A stretch of DNA of 64,000 bases, taken from Spirosoma spitsbergense DSM 19989. GTDB taxonomy: Bacteria > Bacteroidota > Bacteroidia > Cytophagales > Spirosomataceae. The notes under the pieces were generated by a model. That model worked only from the letters and a program-made list of their open reading frames with translations, did not search any database and had not been told where the DNA came from. This document shows, one piece after another, positions 1 to 8,827 of this stretch. Numbering within the stretch: position 1 is the first letter of the stretch; every line of letters begins with the position of its first letter. A program made the translations under genes and the position numbers. The stretch is from contig NZ_KB893500.1 in the NCBI RefSeq assembly GCF_000374085.1, forward strand, positions 1 to 64,000, written 5' to 3'.

Positions 1-176
1 TTGGAGGCTAACTTGACTTTGTCGTTCAGATGTTGTGCAATCTCACAAAATTGTGTATTTCTGCTTTTTATGAGCCCAATAATAAACTGAGCGACGAACT
101 TTTTACGGGCTAAATTGGCTACAATTGGTGCTTTATGCAGGAGTGTTGTAATTTGGTCAATGAAGTTCTGCTTCAT
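1..176 (-). CDS. IS4-family transposase, N-terminal part (cut by window edge)
   Basis: The minus strand reads from an ATG at 176 through 58 open codons to the window edge. The protein begins MKQNFIDQITTLLHKAP and continues with GLIKSRNTQFCEIAQHLND. That pattern is typical of the N-terminus of Bacteroidota IS4-type DDE transposases. The catalytic DDE residues lie outside the window, so it cannot be said whether the gene is intact. It points away from the serine hydrolase that starts at 275. Family assignment is by recognition of the N-terminal motif only. Confidence 0.7.
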   Translation of the reverse strand, partial: MKQNFIDQITTLLHKAPIVANLARKKFVAQFIIGLIKSRNTQFCEIAQHLNDKVKLAS

Positions 177-262
177 GGGAAAGGGGGATATTTGGAGCTT
201 GAGAACTACAAAAATCCAACTTTCCCTTTTTCATCCCAATTTTAGCAGGGTACAGTAGGCTA
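1..262 (-). mobile_element. End of an IS4-type insertion sequence (boundary approximate)
   Basis: The transposase start at 176 is followed outward by about 85 bp of non-coding sequence before the next gene, which is a normal 5' end length for an IS of this type. The sequence near 240-262 (minus-strand reading TGTACCCTGCTAAAATTGGG) is a plausible terminal region. The partner terminus and target-site duplication are outside the window, so the boundary is inferred. Confidence 0.4.
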
Positions 263-274
263 CTCCTTATCTAA

Positions 275-2011
275 ATGAAAAAGATAGTTTACTCCCAATC
301 GTTTGCCCTGATGGCACTCTTCCTCTGGCTCACTCTTTCCATGAGTTTTGCTCAGAATAAAGTCGCTAAAATTGACGCCCTCGTGCAGCAGTACGTGGCC
401 AATAAACAGTTTAACGGCTCGGTGCTGGTGGCAGAAAAAGGGCAGGTCATTTTTAAGAAAGGGTACGGTATGGCCAACATGGAATGGAACATTCCTAATG
501 CGCCGGATACCAAATTTCGGCTCGGCTCCATTACCAAGCAGTTTACGGCCATGCTGGTTATGCAACTGGTCGAAAAAGGCAAGCTGAAACTGGCGGGACA
601 CGTCACGGATTATCTGCCTGATTACCCTAAAGCAACCGGCGATAAAATTACGATTCACCACTTGCTTACCCACACCTCCGGCATTCCGAACTATACCAGT
701 TTTCCCGGCTTTTTCCAAACCAAAAGCAGGGACCCTTACAAACCCGACGCCTTCCTGAAAACCTTCGCCGATATGCCCCTGGACTTTGAACCGGGCACGA
801 AGTTTTCGTACAGTAACTCGGGCTATTTTCTGCTGGGGGTACTCATCGAGAAAGTAACGGACAAACCGTATGCTGATGTGTTACAGGAAACTATTCTTGG
901 ACCCCTCCAACTCAAAGACACCGGCTACGATCTGTTCAGTCCAATACTGCCCAAACGCGCTGTGGGGTACGAAAAGCAGGGAGCAAGCTACGTAAACGCG
1001 CCCTACCTGGATATGTCGATTCCCTACGCAGCCGGTTCGCTCTATTCCACCGTCGAAGATTTGTATAAGTGGGACCAGGCGTTGTACACGGACAAACTCC
1101 TATCAGCGGCTTCAAAAACAACGATGTTTACCCCTTTTCTGGATTACTATGCATATGGCTGGAACGTGGGTAAAACGAAGGTTGGAAGCCAGAAAGACAG
1201 TCTGCAACTTATCGAACACGGTGGCGGCATCAATGGCTTCAACACGCTCATTAGCCGGCTGCCACAGGATAGGCAACTAATTGTTCTGCTGAACAATACC
1301 GGTGGTGCCCCCCTCAGCGACATGCGTCGGAATATTCTTCGTATCCTGTACGATCAACCGGTAGAAGCCCCTAAAAAGCCCATCACCGATTTGCTTCGTC
1401 AGTCGGTACGTACAGAACCAGTTGCCAGGACGCGGGAGCGGTTCAACGCCTGGAAAGCCGATAAAGCTTATAACCTGAACGAAAGCGAGATAAACGCGCT
1501 GGGCTATGAACTGATGGGCGAGGGTAAACTACCAGAGTCGATAAACGTGTTTACCCTCAATGCTGAAGCCTTTCCCAACTCATACAACGTGTACGATAGC
1601 CGGGGAGAAGCGTACATGAAAGCGGGGAATAAAGTAGCGGCCATCCAGGATTACAAAAAATCGCTGGAACTGAATCCGGGCAATACCAACGGAACGGCCA
1701 TGCTGAAGCAACTGGGCGAAACCGTAGAAACGCCTGCCGATGCCGTGGTTGATGCGGCTACCCTGCAATCCTACGTGGGTACGTACCAACTGGCCCCCAC
1801 CTTTTCTATTGCCATCACCCGTCAGGATAATAAACTCTTTGGGCAGGCTACCGGCCAACCCCCGTTTGAACTTTTTCCTACTTCGAATACCAAGTTTTAC
1901 CTCAAAGTGGTCGACGCGCAGGTAACGTTCGTTAAAAACGACAAAGGCGAAGTCGAGCAGCTGATTCTGCATCAGAATGGCCGGGATATGCCGGGTAAGC
2001 GTGTACAATAA
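275..2011 (+). CDS. Secreted serine hydrolase, beta-lactamase/class C fold with TPR and DUF3471-like tail
   Basis: 578 residues. A signal peptide (about residues 1-26, ending MSFAQ) precedes a beta-lactamase-type domain of penicillin-binding-protein/esterase type. It has the SxxK motif SITK (Ser85, Lys88), YSN (Tyr179-Asn181) and a third motif EHGGG. A short TPR region around residues 420-475 follows, then a C-terminal beta domain resembling DUF3471, starting near LQSYVGTY. The protein is probably periplasmic or exported and acts on a peptide or ester; the substrate cannot be read from sequence. It stands alone next to the IS4 fragment. A weak hairpin at 2048-2063 followed by T-rich sequence may end its transcript. 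Confidence 0.85.
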   Translation: MKKIVYSQSFALMALFLWLTLSMSFAQNKVAKIDALVQQYVANKQFNGSVLVAEKGQVIFKKGYGMANMEWNIPNAPDTKFRLGSITKQFTAMLVMQLVEKGKLKLAGHVTDYLPDYPKATGDKITIHHLLTHTSGIPNYTSFPGFFQTKSRDPYKPDAFLKTFADMPLDFEPGTKFSYSNSGYFLLGVLIEKVTDKPYADVLQETILGPLQLKDTGYDLFSPILPKRAVGYEKQGASYVNAPYLDMSIPYAAGSLYSTVEDLYKWDQALYTDKLLSAASKTTMFTPFLDYYAYGWNVGKTKVGSQKDSLQLIEHGGGINGFNTLISRLPQDRQLIVLLNNTGGAPLSDMRRNILRILYDQPVEAPKKPITDLLRQSVRTEPVARTRERFNAWKADKAYNLNESEINALGYELMGEGKLPESINVFTLNAEAFPNSYNVYDSRGEAYMKAGNKVAAIQDYKKSLELNPGNTNGTAMLKQLGETVETPADAVVDAATLQSYVGTYQLAPTFSIAITRQDNKLFGQATGQPPFELFPTSNTKFYLKVVDAQVTFVKNDKGEVEQLILHQNGRDMPGKRVQ

Positions 2012-2121
2012 CCGGTAGTTGCACCAACCAACTAATAAGTTATAACATTCCCAGAACGGGGAACAATTTTGTATTTTTTCTATTTTTCTGACCAAATAAA
2101 CTTCACCAAGTGGGGTTTATT

Positions 2122-2150
2122 GTGCGTTTTTCCAAGTTGGTAAAACGCAC
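2122..2150 (+). promoter_or_regulatory. Perfect 9-bp inverted repeat upstream of the MFS gene
   Basis: GTGCGTTTT at 2122-2130 is mirrored by AAAACGCAC at 2142-2150 with an 11-nt spacer, ending 28 bp before the likely ATG at 2179. It could be an operator or a leader hairpin. No regulator gene is adjacent, so its role is inferred. Confidence 0.4.
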
Positions 2151-2178
2151 GAGCTGTCAGAAAATAGAAAGCTGCAAC

Positions 2179-3354
2179 ATGAAAAAACAATTAGTACCCC
2201 TCGCCATAGGAGGCTTTGGTATCGGCATGACGGAATTCGTCATGATGGGTATTCTGCCCGATATCGCAAACACATTGAACATCACGATTCCGACTGCCGG
2301 TCACCTGATTTCAGCCTATGCACTTGGCGTTGTTTTGGGTGCTCCCCTGCTGGTTGGGATTGCCGGGAACTATCCACCCAAGAAAATTTTGCTCGGCCTG
2401 ATGGTTTTGTTCACCTTTTGCAATCTGCTTTCGTCCTTTGCGCCCAACTACGAAATCATGCTGATAACCCGCCTGCTATCGGGTTTGCCGCATGGTGCTT
2501 TTTTTGGTGTGGGTGCCGTAGTAGCCAGTCGGTTGGCGGGTAAAGGGAAAGAAGCGCAGGCCATTTCCATGATGTTTGCCGGACTCACGGTTGCCAACAT
2601 CATCGGCGTACCGTTAGGCACGTTCATCGGTCACACCCTGAGCTGGCGACTAACGTTTGTCATCATTTCCGCTGTTGGCCTGGTCACCCTGTTTTGCCTT
2701 CAGAAGCTACTGCCGGTGATGCCGGTGGTGAGTCAGTCCAACCTGCGGAAAGACCTGAAGTTATTTACGCATATAGAACCCTGGCTTATCCTGGGTATTA
2801 CGGCCATTGGCACCGGCGGGTTGTTTGCCTGGTTCAGTTATATAGCGCCCCTGCTAACCGAAGTGGCGCACTTTGACAGTAGTCAGATTACCTGGATTCT
2901 CGTGCTGGCGGGTTTTGGTATGGCCTTTGGCAACCTGATTTCCGGCCGTACCGCCGATAGTATTTCGCCCATCAAGGCCACCGCGTTGTTTCTTTTGTTG
3001 ATGAGCCTTTGCTTGGTCGTTGTGTATTACGCTTCGCCCTTTCAGATACCCCTTCTCGGTATGACATTTATTACAGGAGCCATTGCCTTCTCCCTGGGTG
3101 CACCGATTCAGATTTTGATGATTCGGGCGGCCAACGGGTCCGAAATGCTGGCTTCTTCGGTGACTCAAGCCGGGTTCAACATGGGTAATGCCCTGGGGGC
3201 TTATCTGGGAGGCCTACCAATCGCTGCCGGTCTGGGTTATGCCGCTCCCGAACTGGTGGGGGCCATGCTGGCGTTCACGGGTTTCCTGATGGCGATGATG
3301 ATGTATTTCAGGCAGAAAGAGGCTCCGGCTTACGAACTATCAACCGGACACTAA
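2179..3354 (+). CDS. MFS transporter, AraJ/DHA1-like exporter
   Basis: 391 residues from the ATG at 2179. The open frame extends to 2110, but MKKQLVPLAIGGFGIGMTEF is a normal MFS start and the extra 23 codons are basic and atypical. About twelve hydrophobic segments are visible. The family signatures include the region after TM4 (GAFFGVGAVVASRL) and the R-G-K-rich loop following it, as in AraJ, PbuE and sugar-efflux proteins. It is an inner-membrane, proton-driven exporter by family; the substrate is unknown. A strong terminator at 3393 ends the unit, so it is probably monocistronic. Confidence 0.85.
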   Translation: MKKQLVPLAIGGFGIGMTEFVMMGILPDIANTLNITIPTAGHLISAYALGVVLGAPLLVGIAGNYPPKKILLGLMVLFTFCNLLSSFAPNYEIMLITRLLSGLPHGAFFGVGAVVASRLAGKGKEAQAISMMFAGLTVANIIGVPLGTFIGHTLSWRLTFVIISAVGLVTLFCLQKLLPVMPVVSQSNLRKDLKLFTHIEPWLILGITAIGTGGLFAWFSYIAPLLTEVAHFDSSQITWILVLAGFGMAFGNLISGRTADSISPIKATALFLLLMSLCLVVVYYASPFQIPLLGMTFITGAIAFSLGAPIQILMIRAANGSEMLASSVTQAGFNMGNALGAYLGGLPIAAGLGYAAPELVGAMLAFTGFLMAMMMYFRQKEAPAYELSTGH

Positions 3355-3392
3355 ACAGAGACCGATTACATAGAATCCCATACACACTATCA

Positions 3393-3429
3393 ACGGATTC
3401 CGTACCTTAAAAGCGGAATCCGTTTTTTA
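3393..3429 (+). terminator. Rho-independent terminator after the MFS gene
   Basis: A 10-bp perfect stem, ACGGATTCCG (3393-3402) and CGGAATCCGT (3414-3423), with an 11-nt loop, is followed by a run of T residues to 3428. Confidence 0.85.
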
Positions 3430-3452
3430 TTTCCCTAAAACCATTTACGCCA

Positions 3453-4379
3453 ATGAATTTTGTACTTGTACTGTTCCTGTTAGTCATTATCATCATATAC
3501 CTGTCTGTCGTTATCGTGCAGCAGGGCACGGTGGCAGTCATTACCGTTTTCGGAAAATATTCCCGGGTCATGACGCCGGGTTTAAATTTCAAGATTCCCT
3601 TTATTGAGTTCATCTACCGGCGCATTTCGATTCAGAATCGCTCCGTCGAGTTGGCGTTTCAGGCCATCACGGCCGATCAGGCTAATGTCAACTTCAAGGC
3701 AATGCTGGTCTATTCAGTGCTGAATCAGGCGGAGGAAACGATTAAAAATGTAGCCTTCAAGTTCATCGACGAAGCGTCGTTTATGCAGGCCCTGATTCGA
3801 ACTATCGAAGGGTCCATCCGTAGTTTTGTGGCCACCAAACGGCAGGCCGAAATCCTGTCGCTCCGTTCCGAAATCATTGAACACGTTAAATCACAGCTCG
3901 ATGTGCTGCTCGAAACCTGGGGCTATCACCTCACCGATCTGCAACTGAATGATATTGCGTTCGATGAAGTGATTATGCGGTCGATGGCGCAGGTAGTGGC
4001 CTCCTCCAACCTGAAAGCAGCCGCCGAAAACGAAGGCCAGGCACTGCTCATTACTAAAACCAAGGCTGCCCAGGCCGACGGTAATGCCATTCAGATTTCG
4101 GCCGAAGCCGAGAAGACAGCTTCGCAGCTAAGAGGACAGGGGGTGGCCCTGTTCCGCGAAGAAGTGGCCAGGGGTATGGCCGAATCGGCCAAAGTGATGA
4201 ATGAAGCCAATCTGGATGCGTCCCTGATTTTATTCTCTATCTGGACCGAAGCCATCAAGCATTTTGCTGAAAACGGTAAGGGCAACGTCATTTTCCTGGA
4301 CGGTTCGACCGAAGGAATGCAGAAGACAATGAACCAACTGCTGGCGGTTGAAAAAATGAACCGTACCAGCGAGCAGTAA
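3453..4379 (+). CDS. SPFH/band 7 domain protein (slipin/stomatin-like)
   Basis: 308 residues. One N-terminal hydrophobic segment (about residues 2-22) is followed by an SPFH domain beginning QQGTVAVITVFGKYSRVMTP. It continues through the typical VNFKAMLVYSV and helical region rich in Ala, Glu and Gln (residues 180-260). The family forms oligomeric membrane scaffolds in the inner membrane and influences membrane microdomains and protease access. No NfeD-type partner gene is adjacent, which separates it from slipin/NfeD operons. The start is the first ATG, directly after the preceding terminator. Confidence 0.85.
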   Translation: MNFVLVLFLLVIIIIYLSVVIVQQGTVAVITVFGKYSRVMTPGLNFKIPFIEFIYRRISIQNRSVELAFQAITADQANVNFKAMLVYSVLNQAEETIKNVAFKFIDEASFMQALIRTIEGSIRSFVATKRQAEILSLRSEIIEHVKSQLDVLLETWGYHLTDLQLNDIAFDEVIMRSMAQVVASSNLKAAAENEGQALLITKTKAAQADGNAIQISAEAEKTASQLRGQGVALFREEVARGMAESAKVMNEANLDASLILFSIWTEAIKHFAENGKGNVIFLDGSTEGMQKTMNQLLAVEKMNRTSEQ

Positions 4380-4390
4380 ACATAGCCGAA

Positions 4391-4465
4391 CAGTTAGCAG
4401 TTATCAGAGAACGGTTATCAGCAACTCGTCACCTACTAAAACTGATAACTGCCAACTGATAACTG
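4391..4465. repeat. Intergenic palindromic element with extra partial copy (CAGTTAGCAGTTATCAG type)
   Basis: The arm CAGTTAGCAGTTATCAG (4391-4407) is mirrored by CTGATAACTGCCAACTG (4442-4458), 16 of 17 positions matching, with a 34-nt spacer. A further overlapping copy of CTGATAACTG follows at 4456-4465. It ends 9 bp before the next start codon at 4475. The layout is the same as in the unrelated repeat at 30014-30096. Confidence 0.7.
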
Positions 4466-4474
4466 TTCACTGAA

Positions 4475-5206
4475 ATGACTAATCTGCTGTTCCCTACCGA
4501 CTTTTCAACCAGTAATGCCGTGGCCCTGGACTGGGTGCGACTCTTTGCCCAGAAGACGGGGGCAACCATTACATTACTGCACGTTTTCCAACCTATGCTG
4601 CCCGACAGCACATTCCCCAGCATTAGCGATCCGGGAATAGGCATGATGGCTTCGCAGGAAGTTGAAGACATTAGCCGCCAGCGGCTGGGTCAACTAGCCA
4701 ATAAGCTGGAGGGCGAAGGGTTACAGATAGCGGTCGACTGGCGCATTGGTTCAGTAGAAGACGCTATTCTGGATGCCGCCCGCGACCATTCGGCCGATCT
4801 GATTGTGATGGGTCGCAGTGATCTGAGCACTTTTTTTGATCGGCTCGCGGGTAGTGCCGCAACCGACGTAGCCGACGAAGCCCGGTGTCCCGTGCTTATC
4901 GTGCCCGTTAATGACGAAGGGAAAGCAATCCGGCCAGCCCAGGTAAGCACCATTGCCTATGCTATGCAGACCGAAACGACGCAGGCGCAGGTAACCTTCC
5001 AGACCGAATCGCTCGTGGAAGCGTTCAAGGCCAGGCTCGAGGTGCTCACCGAAGAGCAGTTGGACAAGGCGCACCCCGACCTGATTGTGATGGAGTTACA
5101 CCCAAAATCCGGTTTCCTGGATGGCATTCTGCACCCCAATTACACCAATTCCCTGATTGGAAAATCGGACGTGCCCGTGTTGGTGTATCATAAGAAAGAG
5201 GATTGA
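4475..5206 (+). CDS. Universal stress protein, UspA family
   Basis: 243 residues. Residues 1-150 form a Usp domain: the N-terminal LLFPTDFSTSNAVALDWV, the middle ILDAARDHSADLIVMGRSD, and the end of the fold at CPVLIVPV. The second half (about residues 160-243) is a weaker Usp-like half that again ends in SDVPVLVYHK, so this is a degenerate tandem Usp. Such proteins are cytoplasmic and often bind ATP. The nucleotide loop here (GRSDLSTFFDRLAGSAA) is only partly canonical. It is separated from the slipin gene by the palindromic element. Confidence 0.85.
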   Translation: MTNLLFPTDFSTSNAVALDWVRLFAQKTGATITLLHVFQPMLPDSTFPSISDPGIGMMASQEVEDISRQRLGQLANKLEGEGLQIAVDWRIGSVEDAILDAARDHSADLIVMGRSDLSTFFDRLAGSAATDVADEARCPVLIVPVNDEGKAIRPAQVSTIAYAMQTETTQAQVTFQTESLVEAFKARLEVLTEEQLDKAHPDLIVMELHPKSGFLDGILHPNYTNSLIGKSDVPVLVYHKKED

Positions 5207-5258
5207 TTCCTTACAGCCATCGAACCCGGCAAGGGCCGGGATAGAAAGTTGTCTTTAG

Positions 5259-5289
5259 GCGGCCTGTATAGTACAGGCCGCTATTGTTT
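5259..5289 (+). terminator. Probable terminator after the Usp gene
   Basis: Perfect 10-bp stem GCGGCCTGTA (5259-5268) / TACAGGCCGC (5272-5281) with a 3-nt loop, followed by TATTGTTTG. The T tract is interrupted, so strength is uncertain. It could also stop the converging YihY transcript. Confidence 0.55.
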
Positions 5290-5353
5290 GTATGCATTGA
5301 CTGGCAGTTATCTGGAACCAACACTTCCACATAGATTATACGCGTTCACTCCT

Positions 5354-6316
5354 TTACTCCTCCCCAGAGTTCACTTCCCTGCTGCTTACATCATTGATTT
5401 CAAAGGCAGTGGCATTGGTCGAGGGTCTTGCTTCCTGATGAATCCACTGAGCGTATTGACGGGTGAAACTCGCGCCGTAGTAGAAGATCAGCGACGAGTA
5501 AAAGACAAACAGCAGGACCAGGATAATAGCCCCTGATGTGCCATACAGAGAACTTACCTCGCTATTGATTAGCAGGCGATCCAGAATCTTTTCTCCTGCC
5601 TCAATTAGCAGGGCCGTTACCAGCGCCCCTACCCAAATACCCTGCCACCGTATCCGAATGTCGGGCAGGTATTTAAAAACGACCGAAAACCAACTCGTCA
5701 ACAGGAGAATGGAAAGCAGATGCTTACCAACCGTTAGCAGCCAGTCGTACTGGATAGCATCGGGAAATATAGTCAGCAGAAACTGTTGAATAGCCAGCGA
5801 CATCGCCACCAGAACACCCGAAAAAATAATAATTCCCAGGGCGACCAGTCGCTCCAGTAAGGTATCCGTCCAGGGGCGGTGGGCAATCGACTTCACCATC
5901 CAGAGCTGATTGAGCGAACGCTTGATGATGGCGAACAGCGTAGTGGAAGCCAGCAATAGCAGAAAGATATTCAGTGCCGTAAACGCCAGACCCGATCGGC
6001 GCTGACTCATGTTGTGTGAAATATCCCGTAACTCGCGGGCCCCCTGATGCCCAAACAGTTGGGCCAGTTCATGAAAAAGTTGCCGGCTAACCTGCTTGTC
6101 CTGCACATTTAGTAAACCACTGAACAACTGACTCAGGATAATGACGATGGGCGGCAGGGCGAAAAAAGTAAAAAAAGCCGTGGCAGCCGCCATCTGAATC
6201 GGGGCGTTCGCTTTTAGATTATCGAACGCCTGACCAGCTAATCGAAAAACAGGAACGTCTTTTGTCACAATTGGAGGGCAGTAGGTGAACTTTGCTAACG
6301 CTCTGTCAGCCAACAT
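5354..6316 (-). CDS. YihY/BrkB family inner-membrane protein
   Basis: 320 residues with about six transmembrane helices. The family hallmark is visible in MAAATAFFTFFALPPIVIIL near the N-terminus, and in the polar-hydrophobic stretch GVLVAMSLAIQQFL. The conserved C-terminal helix region LYGTSGAIILVLLFVFYSSLIFYYGASF is also present. The family was once called RNase BN by mistake and has no settled function; inference is limited to an integral membrane protein. The next gene on the same strand starts upstream with a 31-bp gap, so the two may be co-transcribed. The first Met is used because no better internal one exists before the first helix. Confidence 0.85.
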   Translation of the reverse strand: MLADRALAKFTYCPPIVTKDVPVFRLAGQAFDNLKANAPIQMAAATAFFTFFALPPIVIILSQLFSGLLNVQDKQVSRQLFHELAQLFGHQGARELRDISHNMSQRRSGLAFTALNIFLLLLASTTLFAIIKRSLNQLWMVKSIAHRPWTDTLLERLVALGIIIFSGVLVAMSLAIQQFLLTIFPDAIQYDWLLTVGKHLLSILLLTSWFSVVFKYLPDIRIRWQGIWVGALVTALLIEAGEKILDRLLINSEVSSLYGTSGAIILVLLFVFYSSLIFYYGASFTRQYAQWIHQEARPSTNATAFEINDVSSREVNSGEE

Positions 6317-6347
6317 AGTTTAGCGGCTTATCTTTATACGGGCCACC

Positions 6348-6887
6348 TTATTTGACTTTAACCATCTCGCCGAAGTAATTCATAAAAACGGTATACGTCA
6401 TCGTCTTTTTAGTATCGGGCTGGAGCAGGCGCATGGTCAGAGTAACGTATCGCTGTCCGTTGAAAGTGGGTTTATACGTCACCTGTTGCAGAACGGCCTT
6501 TTCAATGTACGCATCATCGTTGGTGAACAACGCCAGGTCATCTTTCTGGAGGGTACGTTTGAAAACCTGACTACCCGATTTTTTGGCCGCCAGCACCGTA
6601 GCCTTGTTGTTGAAATAGCAATCACTGGCGGTGGGCGTTGTGCTGGCGTCCTGCTCCATCGTAATGGATACGCTGATGGATTTGGCCGACTCCTGATACA
6701 CATCGGCCTTTCCCAGTTTATCCGCGTTAATAACCGACTGGCAGTTTTTCGGCGCAGGTGGGGCGGCAGTCATGGCGGAGTCAGTGGACGTATCAGCCGT
6801 CTTCCCGGTCGTGTCCGACGTTTTTTCGGTACGCCCGCAGGCGAAGAACAGACTGGCTATAGAAAAGAGTAAGAGTTTGTTTTTCAT
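6348..6887 (-). CDS. Small lipoprotein of unknown function
   Basis: 179 residues. The N-terminus MKNKLLLFSIASLFFACG is a lipoprotein signal with the acylated Cys at residue 17. It is followed by a Thr/Ser/Ala/Asp-rich linker (about residues 20-50), as is usual before a soluble domain. The domain contains two Cys residues (CQSVINADKLG and DCYFNNKATV) that could pair. I do not recognise the domain. It lies 31 bp upstream of the YihY gene on the same strand and is divergent from the ABC exporter. Confidence 0.7.
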   Translation of the reverse strand: MKNKLLLFSIASLFFACGRTEKTSDTTGKTADTSTDSAMTAAPPAPKNCQSVINADKLGKADVYQESAKSISVSITMEQDASTTPTASDCYFNNKATVLAAKKSGSQVFKRTLQKDDLALFTNDDAYIEKAVLQQVTYKPTFNGQRYVTLTMRLLQPDTKKTMTYTVFMNYFGEMVKVK

Positions 6888-7036
6888 GCGGCAAATTTCG
6901 CATTTATCCAGTAGCAGAACACGCCAAACGTCGACCTAAATCGTTACTTTTTTTGTTAACTCCCCGAAATAACCGGCATTCGTTCAGGGGCTTCCTCCAA
7001 CAGGCACCCCCGCGCTGTTCTATCATTAACTCATTT

Positions 7037-8809
7037 ATGCAATTACTGTACAGTTATTTACGGCGTTACTGGGGCCTTCTGGCACTGGCGCTGTTACTAG
7101 CCACTATCAATCAGGTCTTCTCGCTGCTGGACCCCTACATTTTCCGAAAAATCATCGACCAATATGTGGTTAAACCGGGTGGCGCCCTGCGACCACTGGG
7201 TTTCTGGAGCTTCCTGCAAAACGGTGCCGGTATCCTGATTTTACAGGCACTGGGCGTAGCGATGGTGAGCCGGATTGCCAAGAACTTTCAGGACTACTAC
7301 GTCAATGTGATTACCCAGCGACTGGGTGCCAAACTTTATACAGACGGCCTGCGCCATTCGCTGGACCTCCCCTATCAGGTGTTTGAAGACCAGCGGTCGG
7401 GCGAAACGCTGGGTAAACTCCAGAAAGTTCGGGCCGATGTAGAAAAGTTGATTCAGTCGTTCGTGAACGTGCTGTTCACCTCGGTGGTGGGTATCGTCTT
7501 TGTGATGTGGTATGCCGCTACCGTGTACTGGCCCATTGCCCCGGCCTACTTTCTGACCATTCCGTTGCTGGGATTCGTGAGCTCGTTACTCAGCAAAAAA
7601 ATCAAGACTGTTCAGAAAACAATTGTGGCCGAAACCACCGCCCTGGCTGGTTCCACCACGGAGAGTCTGCGCAATATCGAACTGGTCAAAAGCCTCGGGC
7701 TGGCCAATCAGGAAACCGAACGACTGAACGCGACGACCGAGAAGATTCTGAAACTCGAACTCAAAAAAGTGCGGTACATCCGGTCGCTGTCGTTCGTACA
7801 GGGCACGTTTGTCAACCTGCTGCGCAACGCCATTATGCTGCTGATGCTATTTCTGGTGGTACAGGAGAAAATTACCGTTGGTGAGTTCTTCTCGCTGTTT
7901 ATCTATTCGTTTGCCATCTTCGGGCCATTACAGGAACTGGGCAACATAATCAACGTGTACCGTGAAACGGAAGCGTCGCTGGCTAATTTCCAGCAGATAC
8001 TGGATACGCCCCGCGATGTGCAACCCCTGCACCCGCAACCCGTCGAAGCCCTGAAAACGCTGGCCTTTGACGATGTTCATTTCAAACACCTCACCGCCGA
8101 CAAACCGGCACTGGATGGTATTTCGTTCAATGCCCGGGTGGGTGAAACAGTTGCCTTTGTCGGCCCCAGCGGTTCCGGGAAAACGACCCTGGTAAAGTTA
8201 CTGGTGGGTTTATACAAGCCCTTGAGCGGGCAGATTCGGTACAACGACATTCCCGGCTCAGATGTTAATCTGGACGAGCTTCGGGAACAAATTGGCTTTG
8301 TAACGCAGGATACGCAACTTTTTGCGGGTACCATTCGCGAAAACCTACTCTTTGTGGCACCCCACGCCACTGATGCGGAATGCCTGATGGCCTTGCATCA
8401 GGCAGCCGCCGACACGCTGTTGTCCCGCGCCCCGCAGGGCCTCGACACCGTTATCGGCGAAGGCGGAGTGAAAGTATCGGGTGGGGAAAAGCAGCGACTG
8501 AGTATTGCCCGTGCCCTGTTGCGCAAACCCGCGCTGCTGGTGTTCGATGAGGCCACCTCTGCCCTGGATTCATTGACCGAAGAAGAAATTGGCCGCACCG
8601 TGCGCGACTTGTCCGGTTCGCGTCAGCACATTACCATCCTGATTGCCCACCGCCTGAGCACCATCCTCCACGCCGACCGGATTTTTGTGCTTGAACAGGG
8701 CCATGTCGTCGAAGAAGGCCGTCATGAGGAATTAGTAGAGCGGAAAGGGCTGTATTACGCCATGTGGCGTCAGCAAATCGGGGAACGCAAAGAACTGGTG
8801 TCAGTATAG
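7037..8809 (+). CDS. ABC exporter, fused permease and ATPase (ABCB/MsbA-like)
   Basis: About 590 residues from the ATG at 7037. The frame opens at 6953, but MQLLYSYLRRYWGLLALALL is a typical start and the earlier 28 residues are not. The N-terminal half has six membrane helices. The C-terminal half is an ATPase with Walker A GPSGSGKTTL, Q-loop, signature VSGGEKQRLSIARAL, Walker B LLVFDEATSAL and H-loop HRLSTI. It works as a dimer in the inner membrane. The family exports lipids, drugs or peptides, and the substrate here is not evident. It converges on the helicase gene with an 18-bp gap. Confidence 0.88.
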   Translation: MQLLYSYLRRYWGLLALALLLATINQVFSLLDPYIFRKIIDQYVVKPGGALRPLGFWSFLQNGAGILILQALGVAMVSRIAKNFQDYYVNVITQRLGAKLYTDGLRHSLDLPYQVFEDQRSGETLGKLQKVRADVEKLIQSFVNVLFTSVVGIVFVMWYAATVYWPIAPAYFLTIPLLGFVSSLLSKKIKTVQKTIVAETTALAGSTTESLRNIELVKSLGLANQETERLNATTEKILKLELKKVRYIRSLSFVQGTFVNLLRNAIMLLMLFLVVQEKITVGEFFSLFIYSFAIFGPLQELGNIINVYRETEASLANFQQILDTPRDVQPLHPQPVEALKTLAFDDVHFKHLTADKPALDGISFNARVGETVAFVGPSGSGKTTLVKLLVGLYKPLSGQIRYNDIPGSDVNLDELREQIGFVTQDTQLFAGTIRENLLFVAPHATDAECLMALHQAAADTLLSRAPQGLDTVIGEGGVKVSGGEKQRLSIARALLRKPALLVFDEATSALDSLTEEEIGRTVRDLSGSRQHITILIAHRLSTILHADRIFVLEQGHVVEEGRHEELVERKGLYYAMWRQQIGERKELVSV

Positions 8810-8827
8810 TCCGAGAATTTTATCCGG

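Noticed and set aside
5249-5536. Plus-strand open frame of 95 codons
   Set aside because: It overlaps a hairpin and the 3' end of the YihY gene on the other strand, and its protein has no recognisable features.
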